64,000 nt of DNA, taken from NCBI RefSeq assembly GCF_017872555.1, contig NZ_JAEDOX010000005.1, positions 112,659-176,658 on the forward strand. Reading direction: 5' to 3'. This DNA is from Ruegeria sp. HKCCSA071. Lineage in GTDB: Bacteria; Pseudomonadota; Alphaproteobacteria; Rhodobacterales; Rhodobacteraceae. The number at the start of each line of letters is the position of its first letter. Positions within the stretch are counted from its first letter, which is position 1. Of this stretch, positions 1-9,128 are shown one piece after another. A model generated the notes under the pieces. It saw nothing but the letters and a program-made list of their open reading frames with translations, was not told the origin of the DNA and made no database searches. Position numbers and translations under genes: made by a program.

Positions 1-2
1 TT

Positions 3-446
3 GGAAATCTATCCAATGCGCTGAACACTCGCGGGAAAATGGTATTTGTTTGCTGGGCTTCTGTGGCCAAAAACCCTTGGTTCGAGATTCCGAAACAAGC
101 GGCTGAAGAAAGGTTTGGGCCTCAGCCAAAAGGGAATCCCAATGCGCCCGGACCGTCTGCTTTTCAGGATTGCAATCGCGTAGCTGACTTGATGAAACGG
201 GCAGGCTTATCCAATGTCGAAGCCCGTCCGGTAGACATTCTACTTACACCTCCAGGCGGAGTTGCGGGTGCGGCGCGGGCTGCCAGCAAGGTCGGCCCAG
301 CGGCTCGCATAATGAAATCCCACAAAGGGAGCGAAGCCGACGAAGTGGCGATTGAACATGCCGTGAAGGTAAACTTCGAACAGTTTGATAAAGGAGGCAA
401 CGTCCGGGTACCTGCCGTAGTTAATCTATTTTCTTGTTCACGGTGA
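3..446 (+). CDS. SAM-dependent methyltransferase, C-terminal part (gene starts left of window)
   Basis: The reading frame is open from the window edge (codons for NLSNALNTRGKM precede the first in-window ATG at 39), so this is the 3' part of a longer gene. The visible 147 residues match the end of class I methyltransferases of the UbiE/COQ5-like type: the strand FVCWASVAKNPW, then NAPGPSAFQD and a helix with RVADLMKRAGLSNVEA, and a final beta segment VRVPAVVNLFS. The SAM-binding motif I would lie upstream and is not seen. The substrate cannot be told from this part. The hairpin at 527-550 lies downstream and could end its transcript. Confidence 0.75.
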   Translation, partial: GNLSNALNTRGKMVFVCWASVAKNPWFEIPKQAAEERFGPQPKGNPNAPGPSAFQDCNRVADLMKRAGLSNVEARPVDILLTPPGGVAGAARAASKVGPAARIMKSHKGSEADEVAIEHAVKVNFEQFDKGGNVRVPAVVNLFSCSR

Positions 447-521
447 CGTAGGTGTTGGGAAGCCCGTCTTTCAAAACCCTCGCTCATTGGCGGCACAGGC
501 CGGAAACTTGACGAATGGTAC

Positions 522-556
522 AAAAAAACCCGCTGAACATGCAGCGGGTTTCTTTG
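522..556. terminator. Bidirectional intrinsic terminator between methyltransferase and asd
   Basis: A perfect 9-bp stem, AACCCGCTG (527-535) with CAGCGGGTT (542-550), is flanked by seven A on the left and TTCTTTGTTTC on the right. It therefore carries a U-tract for minus-strand transcripts (asd) and a fair one for plus-strand transcripts (the methyltransferase). The two genes converge on it. Confidence 0.8.
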
Positions 557-580
557 TTTCCTGTCCAAAGAAGCTGTTTG

Positions 581-1603
581 TCAGCCCTTGTTCAGAACCT
601 CACGGCCCAGCAGCTCGGCGATCTGAACCGCGTTCAGGGCGGCGCCCTTGCGCAGGTTGTCGCTGACGCACCACAGGTTCAGGCCGTTCTCGATGGTCGA
701 ATCCTGGCGGATGCGGCTGATGAATGTGGCAAAGTCGCCTGCGCATTCGATGGGCGAGACGTAGCCACCCGCTTCGCGCTTGTCGATCACCATGATGCCT
801 GGCGCTTCGCGCAGGATATCGCGGGCTTCGTCTTCGTCCAGGAATTCCTCGAACTCGATGTTCACGGCCTCGGAATGGCCGACGAAGACCGGAACGCGGA
901 CGCAGGTGGCCGTAACCTTGATCGACGGGTCGACGATCTTCTTGGTCTCGACAACCATCTTCCACTCTTCCTTGGTCGAGCCGTCTTCCATGAAAACGTC
1001 GATTTGCGGAATGACGTTGAAGGCGATCTGCTTCTGGAACTTTTTCGGCTCAACTTCGGTGGTAGGGTTGTAGATGGCCTTGGTCTGATCCCAAAGCTCA
1101 TCCATACCTTCCTTGCCGGCACCCGAAACCGACTGATAGGTCGACACAACAACGCGCTTGATCTTGGCGCGGTCATGCAGCGGCTTCAGCGCGACAACCA
1201 TCTGCGCGGTCGAGCAGTTGGGGTTGGCGATGATGTTCTTGTTCTTATAGTCGTGGATCGCCTGCGGGTTACATTCCGGCACGATCAGCGGAATGTCCGG
1301 GTCATAGCGATAGAGCGACGAGTTATCGATCACCACACAACCCGCGGCCGCTGCCTTGGGGGCATAGACCTTGGTCGCCTCGGACCCCACTGCAAACAGC
1401 GCCATGTCCCAGCCGGTGAAATCGAACGTGTCCAGATCTTTGGTCGTAAGGGTCTTGTCGCCAAAGCTTACTTCGGTACCCAGCGAGCGACGGCTTGCCA
1501 GGGCGGCAAGTTCATCAACCGGGAACTGGCGTTCAGCCAGAATGTTCAGCATTTCGCGGCCCACGTTGCCCGTGGCGCCGACGACTACGACGCGATAGCC
1601 CAT
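581..1603 (-). CDS. asd: Aspartate-semialdehyde dehydrogenase
   Basis: Converts L-aspartyl-4-phosphate to L-aspartate-4-semialdehyde with NADPH, the branch point to lysine/diaminopimelate, threonine and methionine. The 340-residue protein has the usual length. It opens with the nucleotide-binding GATGNVG (about residues 9-15) and has the catalytic cysteine at C130 in NPNCSTAQ, followed by the substrate-binding region with RVPVFVGHSEA (His near 250). The ATG is preceded by TTTGGAGACATGAA, a good ribosome site. It stands alone and ends at a clear terminator. dapF, another gene of the lysine branch, lies about 13 kb away, so the two are not co-transcribed. Confidence 0.96.
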   Translation of the reverse strand: MGYRVVVVGATGNVGREMLNILAERQFPVDELAALASRRSLGTEVSFGDKTLTTKDLDTFDFTGWDMALFAVGSEATKVYAPKAAAAGCVVIDNSSLYRYDPDIPLIVPECNPQAIHDYKNKNIIANPNCSTAQMVVALKPLHDRAKIKRVVVSTYQSVSGAGKEGMDELWDQTKAIYNPTTEVEPKKFQKQIAFNVIPQIDVFMEDGSTKEEWKMVVETKKIVDPSIKVTATCVRVPVFVGHSEAVNIEFEEFLDEDEARDILREAPGIMVIDKREAGGYVSPIECAGDFATFISRIRQDSTIENGLNLWCVSDNLRKGAALNAVQIAELLGREVLNKG

Positions 1604-1706
1604 TTCATGTCTCCAAAGTTAAGGACGCGCGTTCATAGCTGCGTTGCGGCGAAGAAAAAAGGGCTATCAGCGGGGTTTTCAACGACTGATGCCAAATTCA
1701 AGCGGT

Positions 1707-2738
1707 TCAATCGTTCAAAAGTCGTTCATAAAGCGCAACCAGCGCCTTTGCTTCGCCCTGAATGTCGAAATGCTGCTCGACATGGGCCCGGGATGCCTGG
1801 CCTGCTTGTGACAGGGAATCATTACTTTTCAGCATTTGCGCAATCGCCTCGACCAAGGCAGGAACGTCATCGGGGGTCACCACTTTGCCAAAGGACGGAT
1901 CAGTAATAATCTCGGAAAACGCGCCGACATCTGTGGCCACGACCGGAACACCGCAGGCCATCGCTTCGAGAGGGGTCAAACCAAACCCCTCCCACCTCTG
2001 TGGCGCAACAAACAGGTCCAGGGCCTGATACCATTCAGCAATCTGATCTACGGTGACCTCGGGCTTGAAAAGGATGCGATCAGACAAGCCAGCTTTGGCG
2101 ACTTTATCCTTCAGTTCGGCCAGAAAAACGGTGTGTTTCTCGGTTGCCCGGCCCATGATGATACCGGACACTGTGTCGAACCGTCCGCAAACGTCAATCA
2201 TGGCGTCGACAAAGGCATCCGTGCCTTTTTGGTGTCGGATACGGCCATAACACCCCAATAGTAGCCCATCTGGCAGCCCCAGCCGGGCACGGACAGCGGC
2301 CTTGTCTGAAGGCGGAACAAAGTCCTGCAGGTTGATGCCATGCATTACCACCTGCGAGTCTCGCTCAAGATACCCTGCGGTTTTGCGCGAGGTTGCAACG
2401 ACAGCATCCATCTTGCCGATCAGCCATTTGGTATAGCCTGTGTGCGGCCTTTGGGACGCGCTTGTGAACAGCATTTTGAGTTTCAACCGGAACATATCGC
2501 GCAGGATGAGGCCCAGTAGCATCTCGGTGTTGCGGCGCGCGTGCCAGACCCGCCATTTACGACGCGACAGGAAAGGCAGTCGACCAAGCGGGATGTGCGG
2601 GGTGTCGGCGGGCAGACCAGGGCCAGTGGCGACGATATTGATCCATTGCGCTTGCAGCGGAACCAGTCGTGCTATGGTAGCCGTTACGCCCGAAAGTCTG
2701 CGTTTCAGATTTGGGGCTATGACAACGGGGTCTTTCAA
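1707..2738 (-). CDS. Glycosyltransferase family 4 (GT-B fold)
   Basis: A 343-residue protein of the GT4 type, which moves sugar from a nucleotide-sugar donor and is usually involved in lipopolysaccharide or exopolysaccharide assembly at the inner face of the membrane. The C-terminal half shows the donor-binding features GCYGRIRHQKGTD and EGFGLTPLEAMACGVPVV, with the two glutamates of the EX7E motif. Acceptor and sugar cannot be inferred. The start is a TTG codon, chosen because AGGAG sits six bases upstream of it; no in-frame ATG is better placed. It follows the MFS transporter gene on the same strand with a gap of 21 bases and is probably co-transcribed with it. Confidence 0.85.
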   Translation of the reverse strand: MKDPVVIAPNLKRRLSGVTATIARLVPLQAQWINIVATGPGLPADTPHIPLGRLPFLSRRKWRVWHARRNTEMLLGLILRDMFRLKLKMLFTSASQRPHTGYTKWLIGKMDAVVATSRKTAGYLERDSQVVMHGINLQDFVPPSDKAAVRARLGLPDGLLLGCYGRIRHQKGTDAFVDAMIDVCGRFDTVSGIIMGRATEKHTVFLAELKDKVAKAGLSDRILFKPEVTVDQIAEWYQALDLFVAPQRWEGFGLTPLEAMACGVPVVATDVGAFSEIITDPSFGKVVTPDDVPALVEAIAQMLKSNDSLSQAGQASRAHVEQHFDIQGEAKALVALYERLLND

Positions 2739-2759
2739 CGGGCTCTCCTGATGGCTGCA

Positions 2760-3932
2760 TCAATCCACACTATCCCGGCTGAATAGATAGATCACGCACC
2801 CTATGGCAAGGGTGACCGCAAAAAACCCGAATATTGCCGTGTAGGGCGCGGTTGGTCCTGTGAGCACGGTGGCTGCGTGAATACGCCCGGTGACAAATTG
2901 AGCTATACCAACGCCGCCGATGCCGAACAGGTTCAGCAATGTCACACCACGCCCTACCAGATGCGGAGGGACAAACGCCCGGCCATGGGCCATGATGACC
3001 GGGAAGCTGGCACCGGTAAAGCCGACGACAGCCATTAGCAGGACGGACAGCCATATTGCATTATCAATCCACAGGCAGAGCAGGCCCAGCGCAACTGAAC
3101 CCAAAGCGTTGCCAGCGAAAACCACCCATTTCCGGGTGCCAAAAATACGGTCCAGCGGTCCGTAGACAAAAGTGCCCGCAATCATAGCCGCGCCCATGAT
3201 CAGCGTTGCGGTGCCGATCTGAGTGGAACTGAGGCCGAAAACGTCATTCAGGTACGGCCCGGCCCAAAGCCCGCGCAGCGCGGCAGCTGGGGCGTATGCA
3301 ACCAGCATCAGGGGCAGGATCAGCCACAGGGCAGGCTCCTTCAGCAGATCCAGCAGCGATCCCTTGCGTTCTGTTTCGACCTTCGAAGGGTCATGAACGG
3401 TCAGCCACAGGCCCAATGCGATTGTGACGGATAACATGGCCAGCCCGACCATCGTTGCACGCCATCCCATCCATTCCACGGCAAGCGCAGTTGGATAAGA
3501 AGCCACCAGATTGCCTACAGAGCCTGCACCCAGCATCACGGCGGCCAATGTGGCAAACTGCGCCGGAGGGTATTCGCGCGCAAAGATATAGTAGGATGCC
3601 ATAAGAATCGGAGAGCACCCGACACCGATCAGGCCCATGGCTATGCTGATGTGCAAGGGCGTTGTTGCGGCTGCGAAAACCGCCGCTCCACCTGCCCCGC
3701 CCACCAGAAGCAGCGCGGCGGACGTGAGGCGGGGGCCAATCTTGTCCAGCGCCCATCCGACCGGGATCTGCATGACGGCGAACACGATAAACCAAAGACC
3801 GGAAGCAAAGGCCAGATCTTCGGGCGCGGCACTGATGTCACGTTCCAGATCCAGGCTGAGAACCGCAAGGAAGGCACGGAAAAACTGGCTCAGCACATAG
3901 CCCAGGCATAAAACCACCAAACCTGCCTGCAT
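2760..3932 (-). CDS. MFS transporter
   Basis: A 390-residue inner-membrane protein with about twelve hydrophobic segments, of the major facilitator type. Between segments 2 and 3 it has the loop GWALDKIGPRLTS, a degenerate form of the MFS motif A. The substrate is unknown. The start is placed at 3932, where ATGCAGGCAGG follows AGGAAAGGGCTAA; an upstream in-frame start would add about 20 charged residues unlike a membrane protein N-terminus. The glycosyltransferase gene follows on the same strand, and the DUF3095 gene diverges to the right with about 140 bases between starts. Confidence 0.85.
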   Translation of the reverse strand: MQAGLVVLCLGYVLSQFFRAFLAVLSLDLERDISAAPEDLAFASGLWFIVFAVMQIPVGWALDKIGPRLTSAALLLVGGAGGAAVFAAATTPLHISIAMGLIGVGCSPILMASYYIFAREYPPAQFATLAAVMLGAGSVGNLVASYPTALAVEWMGWRATMVGLAMLSVTIALGLWLTVHDPSKVETERKGSLLDLLKEPALWLILPLMLVAYAPAAALRGLWAGPYLNDVFGLSSTQIGTATLIMGAAMIAGTFVYGPLDRIFGTRKWVVFAGNALGSVALGLLCLWIDNAIWLSVLLMAVVGFTGASFPVIMAHGRAFVPPHLVGRGVTLLNLFGIGGVGIAQFVTGRIHAATVLTGPTAPYTAIFGFFAVTLAIGCVIYLFSRDSVD

Positions 3933-4072
3933 ATTTAGCCCTTTCCTGCTCGTCCGAGGAAAATGCTTGGCACGCCGTGATGCAACGCACAAGCCTGTGT
4001 ATTATGTTTCAAAATCAGGACATGGCTCGCCTTCCGGCTATCTTTGTCAAAACATTGATTCCGAGGGGGAGC

Positions 4073-5215
4073 ATGAAAGACCTCCAGTCTGCATTTTACG
4101 AAAACCTTCCCTTGCAGCGCGATTTTACCCGTCTGTCAGATCCTGCGCAGTTTTCAAAACTGCCCGATGATTGGGTTCTGGGTGTTGCCGACATTGTCGA
4201 TTCAACGGGCGAAATTGCGCGGGGCCGGTACAAGACCGTCAATACTGTGGGCGCTGCGGTCATTTCGGCCATGATCAATGCAATGGACGGCGCGTTGTTT
4301 CCATATGTTTTTGGCGGCGATGGGGCGGGGTTTGCTGTCCCGCCTGGAAAAGCTGAAACCGCCCGGGCTACGCTGGCGGATTTGCGGCGCTGGGCAGATG
4401 AAGAGTTCTCTATGCCATTGCGGGCGGCGTTGGTGTCGGTGGCTGATATTCGCAAAGCGGGTAAGGATCTGCGCGTTGCGCGCTATGCACCCTCTACCGG
4501 AGTGGATTACGCTATGTTTTCCGGCGGTGGTCTGGCCTGGGCCGAGGCCGGGATGAAAGCCGGGCAAAACATGGTCACACCCGCAGGGCCAGGTGCACAG
4601 CCGGATCTGACAGGTCTGTCTTGCAGGTGGTCCAACAGCCCGGCCCGTCACGGTCAGATCGTTTCACTGGTCGTACAGTCCACACCGTCAGCAACCGAAC
4701 GGGACTTTGCCGATCTTGCGCAATCCGTCCTATCCGCGTCGGAAGCGCTTGAGCGCGCAGGCCATCCGGTGTCGGAAAAGGGTCCGCCCATGACATGGCC
4801 TCCGCCCGGCCTTGACATCGACGCACACGTGTCGCGCGACGGGCGTCATGTGATTTTGCACAAAGTCGTCCTGCTGGTTCAGAACCTGTTGATCGCGGTA
4901 TTGTTCAAAACTGGCCTGCGGATGGGACGCTTTGAGCCGGACCATTACAGACATATGGTCAGCAGCAATGCCGATTACAGAAAGTTTGATGACGGGCTGA
5001 AAATGACGCTCGACTGCGATCCGGACACATTGCGCCAAATCGAACACCTGCTTGAAGAGGCGCGTCGCCGGGGGAAAATCAGATACGGTTTGCACGCACA
5101 GGACGAGGCGATGATGACATGTATCGTCCCCTCGGCCACACGGGATGACCATGTGCATTTTGTTGATGGAGCCTCGGGTGGCTATGCGCAGGCCGCGTCG
5201 GCAATGCGCGGTTGA
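4073..5215 (+). CDS. DUF3095 family protein with class III cyclase-like core
   Basis: A soluble 380-residue protein that I recognise as DUF3095. No function is established. Near the N-terminus it reads LGVADIVDSTGEI (D40) and, 43 residues later, FPYVFGGDGAGF (D83). The spacing and setting resemble the two metal-binding aspartates of class III adenylate/guanylate cyclases, whose motifs read roughly FADIVGFT and KTIGDAFMAVF. The substrate-specifying residues of true cyclases are not obvious, so catalysis is only a possibility. The start is set at the ATG preceded by GAGGGGGAGC. The MFS gene diverges upstream; the convergent aldolase gene ends five bases after this gene's stop. Confidence 0.75.
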   Translation: MKDLQSAFYENLPLQRDFTRLSDPAQFSKLPDDWVLGVADIVDSTGEIARGRYKTVNTVGAAVISAMINAMDGALFPYVFGGDGAGFAVPPGKAETARATLADLRRWADEEFSMPLRAALVSVADIRKAGKDLRVARYAPSTGVDYAMFSGGGLAWAEAGMKAGQNMVTPAGPGAQPDLTGLSCRWSNSPARHGQIVSLVVQSTPSATERDFADLAQSVLSASEALERAGHPVSEKGPPMTWPPPGLDIDAHVSRDGRHVILHKVVLLVQNLLIAVLFKTGLRMGRFEPDHYRHMVSSNADYRKFDDGLKMTLDCDPDTLRQIEHLLEEARRRGKIRYGLHAQDEAMMTCIVPSATRDDHVHFVDGASGGYAQAASAMRG

Positions 5216-5219
5216 CTGT

Positions 5220-5990
5220 TTAGGATGGTTTCCATTGCCCGGCCAGCGCGCGTGCCGCCTGTGCCAGCAGCATCACATCTATACCGACCGCTAGAAATTG
5301 GGCGCCCATGTCCAGATAGGCCTGACGCGCTTCGTCATTGGTGGCAAGGATGCCCGGTGCTTTGCCTGCGGCCTTGATCCGGGCCAGGGCGTCCGCGATG
5401 ACCGCGCGCACCTCGGGTGCGGTGCTGTTGCCTTTGTACCCCATGTCGGTTGACAGATCAGCGGGGCCAATGAAAACGCCATCCACACCTTCGACTTGAA
5501 GAATGTCATCCAACGCGGCCACTCCGGCGCGGGTTTCCACTTGCAACAACAGGCAGATTTCCTGATCTGCGGTCTGGATATAGTCACTTGTAGACCCATA
5601 CATCGTGGCGCGCGATGCCGCTGCACCAACACCCCGCACCCCGTCCGGCGGATAACGGCAGCCACGGACCAGATCCTGCGCCTGCGCGGCGCTTTCAACG
5701 ACCGGAACCAGCACTGTCTGGGCACCGGCATCCAGAACCATCTTGATCAACCAAGTCTCTCCAACAGGGACCCGCACAACGGGATGAGATGCGCTGCTGG
5801 CCAAAGCTGTCAGTTGATCCCGGATCGAGCGGATATCATTTGGCGCATGTTCACCATCGATCACCAGCCAATCGAAACCCGCGGTTCCCATGATCTCGGC
5901 GGTGACGGATTCGGCAAAGCTCATCCAGCAACCAATCTGCTGTTCGCCCTTTATTAGAGCCTGTTTGAACATATTCTTTGGGGCTGACAT
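5220..5990 (-). CDS. hpaI: HpcH/HpaI-family aldolase
   Basis: A class II pyruvate aldolase of 256 residues. Members cleave 4-hydroxy-2-oxo acids, such as 4-hydroxy-2-oxoheptane-1,7-dioate in homoprotocatechuate degradation or 2-keto-3-deoxy sugar acids, to pyruvate or a semialdehyde. Family features seen are DWLVIDGEHAPND near residue 40, the metal-ligand region VESAAQAQDLV, the loop YPPDGVRGVG, and the C-terminal GVFIGPADLSTDMG. The ATG follows GAGGTTTCAGC. The gene diverges from the HpaR-type regulator, a pairing that supports aromatic or hydroxy-oxo acid catabolism, but no other ring-cleavage genes are present, so the exact substrate is open. Confidence 0.85.
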   Translation of the reverse strand: MSAPKNMFKQALIKGEQQIGCWMSFAESVTAEIMGTAGFDWLVIDGEHAPNDIRSIRDQLTALASSASHPVVRVPVGETWLIKMVLDAGAQTVLVPVVESAAQAQDLVRGCRYPPDGVRGVGAAASRATMYGSTSDYIQTADQEICLLLQVETRAGVAALDDILQVEGVDGVFIGPADLSTDMGYKGNSTAPEVRAVIADALARIKAAGKAPGILATNDEARQAYLDMGAQFLAVGIDVMLLAQAARALAGQWKPS

Positions 5991-6178
5991 GCTGAAACCT
6001 CATATTTGAGCCGGTGCAGGTGAGAAGGACATGAAATGGATCTCGGTCGCATCTTCAACGGTCGTTCTTAATTGTCCAGCCTGAAATCGGCCCGCATAAC
6101 GTGCGAATACAGGTGTGGGCGCTGCTGCTGTGTGTCGGGTTGCTTGCTTATATCCCGGATTTCGGTGATAATTTTCTT

Positions 6179-6613
6179 ATGACCGACGATCTCCCTCTGA
6201 CGTCGCGATCTTTGCCTATTGCGCTTTTGCGGGCGCGGGAAAAGGTTATGGGACCCATTCGAGCAATGCTGGCTGACGCTGGCGTCACGGAACAGCAGTG
6301 GCGCGTGTTGCGGGTGTTGAACGAAGAAGGCCCGCAAGAGCCGACCCATATCGCTGATCGCGCCTGCCTGTTACTGCCAAGCCTGACACGCATTCTGCAA
6401 AAGCTGGAGACCCGTGGACTGATCACGCGGCGCAGCCATCCGGCGGACCGACGACGTCAGGTTGTTGAGATCAGCACAAAAGGGGTTCAGATCATTCGCG
6501 CCAATCTGGCTGCAAGCACGGCTCAGGCAGAACGTATTCGATCTCAGCTTGGGCCGGACAAGCATGAACTCCTGCTGGATCTGCTGAACGAGTTGAAAGA
6601 CCTCGAATCCTGA
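6179..6613 (+). CDS. hpaR: MarR-family regulator, HpaR type
   Basis: A 144-residue winged-helix repressor that resembles HpaR, the regulator of homoprotocatechuate catabolism. It has LRAREKVMGPIRAML at the dimer helix, then EQQWRVLRVLNEEGP and the recognition region LLPSLTRILQKLETRGLI followed by the wing RRSHPADRRRQV. The start chosen is the ATG of MTDDLPLTSRSL, matching the family; the frame is open upstream but that part looks like promoter sequence. It diverges from the HpaI-type aldolase with about 190 bases between starts, where its operator presumably lies. Confidence 0.85.
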   Translation: MTDDLPLTSRSLPIALLRAREKVMGPIRAMLADAGVTEQQWRVLRVLNEEGPQEPTHIADRACLLLPSLTRILQKLETRGLITRRSHPADRRRQVVEISTKGVQIIRANLAASTAQAERIRSQLGPDKHELLLDLLNELKDLES

Positions 6614-7214
6614 TCATCGGCACTGCATCAGATGTCTTCGGCAGTGACCCCGCCGGAAACTGTAGGGGGAGTCTCCGACGGGGCGGCCAGACCCGGCCTG
6701 GTCGTTGGTGCCTGGCCCAAGACCGGTTACGTCAAACCTGACGGTCCGGCCTGTGCTTCGGAGTACATGAAAAGCCTGTGATATGGCTCTGAACAGGGCC
6801 TTTTGGCCCTTGGGGGAGGGGCCTTGCACCTATACTCTCCGAAACTGGTTTAGGCAGTTGCCGACCGGTAAATGGGTCAGCGTATGGTTTGCCGACGTCA
6901 CTTTGGTGAAATGCTTTACCAAAGCTGCTGTTCTGAATTTTGACACCGCACCGAAATCGGCGCGGGCCTGACTACCTGAGGATTTAGCCCGGATTTGGAC
7001 TGAGCCAAGAGTTGTTTCGACCTGTTTGTGTACTGGTGAGACCATAAAAACTGATGAAACCAATTTTTGACACGGCGTCAGTCATTCCGGTCAGAATTGA
7101 GCCGTTTCACGCTGAAACACCTCTTCGAGATTGGCGAAATACAGCGTGTTTTCCGGGCTTGCTGGCGGGTCTGGCAGACGTAATATGGCAGTTGCGCAAC
7201 CTTCAGGGACTATC
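6614..7214. other. 600-base gap with no convincing gene
   Basis: No recognisable gene or RNA was found. A 49-codon frame (ATG at 6632, stop at 6779-6781) lacks a ribosome site and resembles no protein I know. A GGGCC-TTTT-GGCCC hairpin near 6798-6811 has no U-tract. A possible promoter for the next gene is TTGCTG and TAATAT with a 16-base spacer near 7160-7187. The stretch is long for this otherwise compact region and may be the scar of a lost gene. Confidence 0.4.
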
Positions 7215-7913
7215 ATGCCAAACAGCCTGTTTCCGCTTCCGGACCCGATCACCATCCCCGTTGTCGGCGCGGCGGCCGGATATCCCATTGGACGGATCTT
7301 CTGCGTCGGTCGAAATTATGCAGCCCATGCCGCCGAAATGGGGAATGAGGTGGATCGCGAGGCACCTTTTTACTTCACCAAATCCGCCCCGAACGCCGTA
7401 CTCTCAGGTGCGACGGTTCCTTATCCTGCCGGGACCCAGAATTACCATCATGAGATGGAATTGGCATTGGCCATTGGAAAGCCCGTGTTTCGCGCCACTA
7501 GCGCGCAGGCGTGGGATGCCGTTTTTGCCTATGGCTGCGCCCTGGATATGACGCGCCGTGATCTGCAAATCCGCGAGCGCAACAAGCAGCGGCCCTGGGA
7601 TCTGGGAAAGGACGTCGAATACGGAGCGGTCTTTGCCCCGTTGACACCAGCCACCGACTGGACCCCGGAGGATGACAAACGCATTCAGCTAAGCGTAAAC
7701 GGAGAGTTGCGCCAGAACGCGACCCTGGAGGAGCTGATCTGGAAGATCGACGAGATTGTCATGCACCTGTCCGGCTTTTACCACCTGCGCCCCGGTGACC
7801 TGATCCTGACCGGTACGCCGGCTGGTGTTGGTCCGGTCGTTGCGGGGGATGTTCTGACAGGTAAGATTGATAGGCTGGAGCCGGTCAAGTTGACCCTGTC
7901 AGACGCAGAATAG
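7215..7913 (+). CDS. Fumarylacetoacetate hydrolase (FAH) family protein
   Basis: A 232-residue single-domain FAH-fold enzyme, the size of acylpyruvate hydrolase/oxaloacetate decarboxylase-like members (FAHD1 type). Seen are FCVGRNYAAHAAEMG at about residue 30, PFYFTKSAPNAV, the metal-ligand segment YHHEMELALAIG, the aspartate in ALDMTRRDLQ, and GDLILTGTPAGVGPV near the C-terminus. Members hydrolyse C-C bonds of acylpyruvates or decarboxylate oxaloacetate with Mg2+. Its closeness to hpaI and hpaR suggests a role in the same type of catabolism, but a 600-base gap separates them. The start was chosen at MPNSLFPLPDP after CAGGGAC. Confidence 0.88.
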   Translation: MPNSLFPLPDPITIPVVGAAAGYPIGRIFCVGRNYAAHAAEMGNEVDREAPFYFTKSAPNAVLSGATVPYPAGTQNYHHEMELALAIGKPVFRATSAQAWDAVFAYGCALDMTRRDLQIRERNKQRPWDLGKDVEYGAVFAPLTPATDWTPEDDKRIQLSVNGELRQNATLEELIWKIDEIVMHLSGFYHLRPGDLILTGTPAGVGPVVAGDVLTGKIDRLEPVKLTLSDAE

Positions 7914-7916
7914 ACC

Positions 7917-9128
7917 CTAAACAGGCTCTTTCAGCCAGTCCTTGGCGAAAGTCACATGTTCCACACCGGCCAGTCGCCGCACCCGGTCCAGCTCGGCGTT
8001 CAGGCGTCGGGTACGGGCATCTGACCAGCGGACCCGGCGCTCGGGCCAGAGCGCTTTGACGTGAAGCAGGTCACGATCGCGGTGGGCTTTCATATCGATA
8101 CGGCCAATCATACGGTCGCCCTCAAGCAGCGGAAAAACGTAGTATCCATAGGTTCGTTTGGCCTCGGGGACGAAAACCTCGATGCGGTAGTGAAAGCCGA
8201 ACAGCCGCTCGGCCCGGTTGCGGTCGCGCAGCATGGGATCAAACGGGCTGAGCACGCGAATGCGGCCTGGTGGCTGCGGTACTTCGGTCGTCAGATCTGG
8301 TCGGGCGTATGTCTTGCGCAAGCGCCCATCGGCACAGGTAACCTCGATTTCTTCAATATCGCCACTTTCCAGCGCCGCAGCGCACCAGTCTTTTGCCTCA
8401 GCCGCGCTGACGGTGTCCCAGAAAGCCGCCAACTCTCCGGATGTTGCAAATCCCAGCCGGTCCAGTGCGGCGTTGCACAACCAATCCACGGTCCCCTCGG
8501 CATCACAGGGCGTGCTGCCGGGGCAGAGATGTGTTTCAATCACGCGCTCTGTCAGATCATAGCGTTTCTGGAAGCCATCCCGACCAACGACGGTCAGGGC
8601 ACCCGAGCGCCACAGATACTCCAACGCGGTTTTAGATGGGTGCCAGTCCCACCACCCACCCGAGCCCTTCTTTTCATCCTTGCCAACATCCGATGACGAC
8701 ACCGCCCCATGGTCGCGGATGTGTTGCAGGACAGTGTCAAACTGCTGTTCGAACCCATCCCGCCGCCAGTTCTTCCACCGCGCCTTCAACATATCCGCAT
8801 CCCGCTGAAAGCGCAGATGCCAATGCTGATAGAACTCCATCGGAATGACCGCTGCATCGTGCGTCCAATGCTCGAAAAGCGCATTGTCCCTTTCATAGAG
8901 CCTTTTCAGGTTGGCGCTGCGATAGGCGGGCCTGCGCGAGAACAGGATCATGTCATGTGCTCGGGCAACGGTGTTGATGCTGTCAAGCTGAACAAACCCA
9001 AGCCGTTGGATCAGATCCAGAAGCGCGACACCTTTGGCCGAACCCGAGGGTTGTTCGCCCAAAGCGTGGCGGTCCATGAAGATCGCCCGTGCCGCCCGAT
9101 TGTCGAGCCTTTTCAGGGGTGTGTTCAT
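7917..9128 (-). CDS. YcaQ/AlkZ-like DNA glycosylase (winged-helix family)
   Basis: A 403-residue protein of the HTH_42 (YcaQ, AlkZ-like) family. Members unhook interstrand crosslinks or excise alkylated bases. The catalytic motif of this family is Q-hydrophobic-Q in Streptomyces AlkZ and Q-hydrophobic-D in the E. coli YcaQ branch; here LGFVQLDSINTVARAHD shows the QLD form. Further family features are VLFSRRP-type and HWTHDAAVIP segments and a C-terminal DPMLRDRNRAERLFGF. Its ATG overlaps the stop of the LacI-family gene (ATGA), so both are translated from one transcript, although a functional link is not evident. The convergent FAH gene ends four bases away. Confidence 0.85.
   Translation of the reverse strand: MNTPLKRLDNRAARAIFMDRHALGEQPSGSAKGVALLDLIQRLGFVQLDSINTVARAHDMILFSRRPAYRSANLKRLYERDNALFEHWTHDAAVIPMEFYQHWHLRFQRDADMLKARWKNWRRDGFEQQFDTVLQHIRDHGAVSSSDVGKDEKKGSGGWWDWHPSKTALEYLWRSGALTVVGRDGFQKRYDLTERVIETHLCPGSTPCDAEGTVDWLCNAALDRLGFATSGELAAFWDTVSAAEAKDWCAAALESGDIEEIEVTCADGRLRKTYARPDLTTEVPQPPGRIRVLSPFDPMLRDRNRAERLFGFHYRIEVFVPEAKRTYGYYVFPLLEGDRMIGRIDMKAHRDRDLLHVKALWPERRVRWSDARTRRLNAELDRVRRLAGVEHVTFAKDWLKEPV

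Noticed and set aside
515..1906. Plus-strand frame of 463 codons over asd
   Set aside because: It runs antisense through asd and the glycosyltransferase end and shows no recognisable protein features.
6632..6781. 49-codon frame after hpaR as a small gene
   Set aside because: It lacks a ribosome site and any similarity that I can recognise; recorded only in the gap entry.
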